From an uncultured Clostridia bacterium (lineage in GTDB: Bacteria; Bacillota; Clostridia; RUG12999): 64,000 bases of DNA. The stretch is taken from positions 1 through 64,000 of the forward strand of contig CAKVOK010000002.1 of NCBI GenBank assembly GCA_934792465.1, in the 5' to 3' direction. Shown piece by piece: positions 61,781 to 64,000 of the stretch (its first letter is position 1; every line of letters begins with the position of its first letter). The notes beneath the pieces were generated by a model. The model searched no databases. It had not been told where the DNA came from and worked only from the letters and a program-made list of their open reading frames with translations. The position numbers and the translations under genes were made by a program.

Positions 61781-61818
61781 GTTGCGGCAAAATGAAATCA
61801 TTTTGCGGCAACTCCTTT
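61781..61818 (+). terminator. Terminator of the SGNH hydrolase gene
   Basis: GGAGTTGC.GCAAAATGA paired with TCATTTTGC.GCAACTCC, one mismatch, AA loop, TTT follows. Same family as 49529 and 57042. Confidence 0.85.
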
Positions 61819-61824
61819 GTGTTT

Positions 61825-61885
61825 GCATACACGTACATAATAAAAAAGCCCATTTTAAAGACTTTTTTATTATGTGCGTGTATGC
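61825..61885. repeat. 24-bp inverted repeat
   Basis: GCATACACGTACATAATAAA AAAG at 61825-61848 and its complement at 61862-61885, 13-base loop, one G-T pair. Could be a second terminator working on both strands or an operator region for the gene at 61991. Confidence 0.7.
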
Positions 61886-61902
61886 TGAATAAATATTGTA
61901 TG

Positions 61903-61932
61903 TTTACATACGGTGCGGCAGTATGATATAAT
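61903..61932 (+). promoter_or_regulatory. Promoter of the last gene
   Basis: TTTACA, 18 bases, TATAAT, 59 bp before ATG 61991. Confidence 0.65.
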
Positions 61933-61990
61933 TTTTACATAACATATCGGCGATTTTCAAAATAATAAAACATGAAAGGAAATGGGTATT

Positions 61991-64000
61991 ATGAAAAAAA
62001 TCACAGAAATGAAAAATTTGAAAAAGACTGCCGCCGCACTTACGGCAGCGGTGCTGATGACATCGGCGGCTTCGGCACAGGTTGTCTATGAACAGGATTT
62101 CGGAGGCACGCAATATGATTTGTTCGGTTCGAATTTCAATTACACATCATTGGGGAATGCAAATTATGATGCAAATTATATAAAATTTTTGTTTCCCGGC
62201 GAAACGGTTGAAAACGAGGACGGAACGACAACACTTAATCCCAAAGACTACGGAACACCGCAATTTGGAATTAATCCGGATACAATAGGACTCAACAATT
62301 ATGATGCGGTAAGCTTTTTCTCGATTGAAAACGGGAAAGGTGTAATAACAAAAATAGGAAACCGAGGCACCTACAACCGTTACGGCTTTAAAAGAAGCCT
62401 TGCGGAGGAAACGGCGGCGTTCAACAAAGCCGAATATGAAAAAGAAAACGGTGCAGCACCGGAAGACCAGACCTTTGACAGCGTAATAAAATCGGGTGTG
62501 TGGAATTTTGATTTTACATTGCAGTCGATGCAGAGCGGAAGAAAGTTTTTTATATTGAGAAACGGCGATACGGAAAAGTTTGCCGTAAATCTCGAAAAAT
62601 GGGGAAGAAACGTAGGTATTGCAGATACAATAGACAAAGCGTCGGTAAATAAAATCGGTGAAGATAATATTGATAACAACGGCGCAAATTACGGTCATGC
62701 CGTGGCATGGGACACGGGTGCGGAGGACTTTCTGAGATTGCAGATTGATTTCGACAAGCAGACACTCCAAATTTACAGAAACACAAGAACACCCGAAAAT
62801 CCGAACTGGAAGCTTGTAACGAGGATACCGATAAAAGATGAAAGCGGAAGCATTACGGGATATGACGATGAAAGCGGAATATCGCTTGAAAAATTCGGCG
62901 TTGATTTGAGCGAAGGTATAGACAGTTTCGGTTATGAAGAAATGTTCCACGGAAATCCGTGCAGAATGATAATAGATGATATAAAAATTTCAAGAGTTTC
63001 GGACGGTGCGGAGCTGTATTCCTGCAGCTTTGACGATGCGGAAAAGGACAGCTGGTGGGATTACGGTTTTAAAAGCACATCAAAATACACTACGGCTTGG
63101 ATGGAGGACGGCAGATTAAACTATCGTTCGGCAACAAATGACTTAGGAAATACGATAATAGACAGAGAAATAGGCGAGAATGCAGACAGCGGAGTTTGGA
63201 CGGTAACGGTGAAGTACTGGGCAGAGGGCTTGGAAATAGGCGGATCAAGCGTTCCGGCATCTATTTCCGGAGGAGTAAGAAGCTTTATAAACTTCCTGAA
63301 TGATGAGCATAATACCTACAGCATGGTAAACGGTTATGTAAATGATGTTGCGCTCGGAATAAGCTGCGGCAATTTCAATTACCCGCATATGTGGCAGGTT
63401 ACATGCCTTAACGGAGAAACAAAAAGCGATTTGCTGAATGCGAATTGTAAAAGACCTGACGGAAAGTCGCTGACGATAGAACCGGAAAAAGGTGCGGAGT
63501 ATAAGTTTGTATTTGATTTTAATGCGCACAAAATGTATGTATATGCCAAATTCGTATACAACAATCGCAATTTCAGCGTTGTAAATCCCGAGGGATACGA
63601 TTTGCCGGAGGGATTCAGCTTCAATAAAATAAGATTGTTTGATACAAGTGCGAATAAAAAAGCGTGGGCGGCATGGGATCACCTTAAAATAGAAAAATTT
63701 GACGGCACGGAAAATGTAAAAATTACAACGGACAGCGATTTTGTAGGCAGCGGCGATGTTGTAGGTATCGGTGTTGAATCGTTCAGAGCACCGAGCGAGG
63801 AATCGAAGATCACATACATAGACAGCAGCAGAATCAGTATTGTTTCGGCGATATATTCGGGAAATAAGCTTGTAAACGTTAAGGTTTCGGAAAATGTTCA
63901 GCACAGCGCATTTGAAGAATTTAAAACGGATTTAAGCTTTGACAACAGCGGAGATTATACTGTTAAGGTATTTGCGATGGATTCCGAAAGCTTCAAACCG
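61991..64000 (+). CDS. Large secreted protein, cut by the window end
   Basis: 670 codons visible, still open at 64000. Signal peptide (KKTAAALTAAVLMTSAASAQ) after a Lys-rich start. Two successive jelly-roll-like regions are visible, each with an opening Y-x-x-x-F strand and a closing DDIKISRV / WDHLKIEKF strand, like the concanavalin-like modules of the genes at 39483 and 43857, but much diverged. Given the neighbours, a surface glycan-binding or degrading protein with a C-terminal SLH outside the window is plausible, not shown. Start ATG 61991 with GGAAATGGG. Confidence 0.7.
   Translation, partial: MKKITEMKNLKKTAAALTAAVLMTSAASAQVVYEQDFGGTQYDLFGSNFNYTSLGNANYDANYIKFLFPGETVENEDGTTTLNPKDYGTPQFGINPDTIGLNNYDAVSFFSIENGKGVITKIGNRGTYNRYGFKRSLAEETAAFNKAEYEKENGAAPEDQTFDSVIKSGVWNFDFTLQSMQSGRKFFILRNGDTEKFAVNLEKWGRNVGIADTIDKASVNKIGEDNIDNNGANYGHAVAWDTGAEDFLRLQIDFDKQTLQIYRNTRTPENPNWKLVTRIPIKDESGSITGYDDESGISLEKFGVDLSEGIDSFGYEEMFHGNPCRMIIDDIKISRVSDGAELYSCSFDDAEKDSWWDYGFKSTSKYTTAWMEDGRLNYRSATNDLGNTIIDREIGENADSGVWTVTVKYWAEGLEIGGSSVPASISGGVRSFINFLNDEHNTYSMVNGYVNDVALGISCGNFNYPHMWQVTCLNGETKSDLLNANCKRPDGKSLTIEPEKGAEYKFVFDFNAHKMYVYAKFVYNNRNFSVVNPEGYDLPEGFSFNKIRLFDTSANKKAWAAWDHLKIEKFDGTENVKITTDSDFVGSGDVVGIGVESFRAPSEESKITYIDSSRISIVSAIYSGNKLVNVKVSENVQHSAFEEFKTDLSFDNSGDYTVKVFAMDSESFKP

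Noticed and set aside
1..64000. tRNA, rRNA or CRISPR genes
   Set aside because: No TTCGA-type T-loop with matching acceptor stems, no rRNA-like stretch and no regularly spaced repeats were found by eye; a tRNAscan or Infernal run would settle it.

Overview
The window is a low-GC Gram-positive chromosome segment, most likely from a spore-forming, gut-type member of the Clostridia. Supporting signs are spoIIM next to a xerD-like gene, a lexA gene with a Bacillus/Clostridium-type SOS box, HemZ and RqcH homologues, strong AGGAGG ribosome sites, SLH-domain surface proteins and a Gram-positive carbohydrate uptake system without its own ATPase. Placement near pectin- or glycan-degrading Clostridia such as Monoglobus is inference only. 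No rRNA, tRNA, CRISPR array, prophage or transposase gene was seen.

Bases 1-5000 are accessory: an AraC regulator divergent from an amidohydrolase, an SLH surface protein and a DUF11-repeat protein. Bases 5000-30500 are mainly housekeeping. They hold the ylxM-ffh-rpsP-khpA-rimM run, with trmD and rplS not following. After it come pepV, a hypoxanthine-DNA glycosylase, yraN, and a reverse-strand operon lexA / ABC-F / ribF / methyltransferase / rsmI. Then follow three tandem M42 aminopeptidases, proC, spoIIM, a xerD-like gene, secG, hemZ, rqcH and queA. A HigA-like antitoxin follows with only a scrap of a possible toxin in front of it.

Bases 31000-39000 form one envelope operon. It encodes LemA, a DUF2207 protein, a membrane protein that looks like a dead GHKL kinase, a copper-amine-oxidase-N protein, a CAP-domain SLH protein and a second SLH protein built from the same parts. 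Bases 39400-64000 look like a surface-anchored polysaccharide utilisation locus. It has concanavalin-like and SLH proteins, a membrane-spanning AraC regulator, an SLH-anchored heparinase II/III-type lyase with a DNRLRE module, two permeases, a binding lipoprotein, GH88, GH95 and an SGNH esterase. The scheme is: the lyase cuts a uronic-acid polymer at the cell surface, the transporter imports unsaturated oligosaccharides, and GH88, GH95 and the esterase finish them inside.

The most unusual signals are non-coding. (1) A small hairpin (GCCG-loop-CGGC) sits a fixed 15-16 nt before the start codon of at least seven unrelated genes, and two more genes have a covarying GCCC/GGGC version. (2) A roughly 90-bp promoter block is conserved without gaps ahead of the 39.5-kb and 49.7-kb surface-protein units. 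(3) A dispersed repeat family follows terminators. (4) Several catalytic or binding residues are substituted (XerD-like recombinase, GHKL-like protein).
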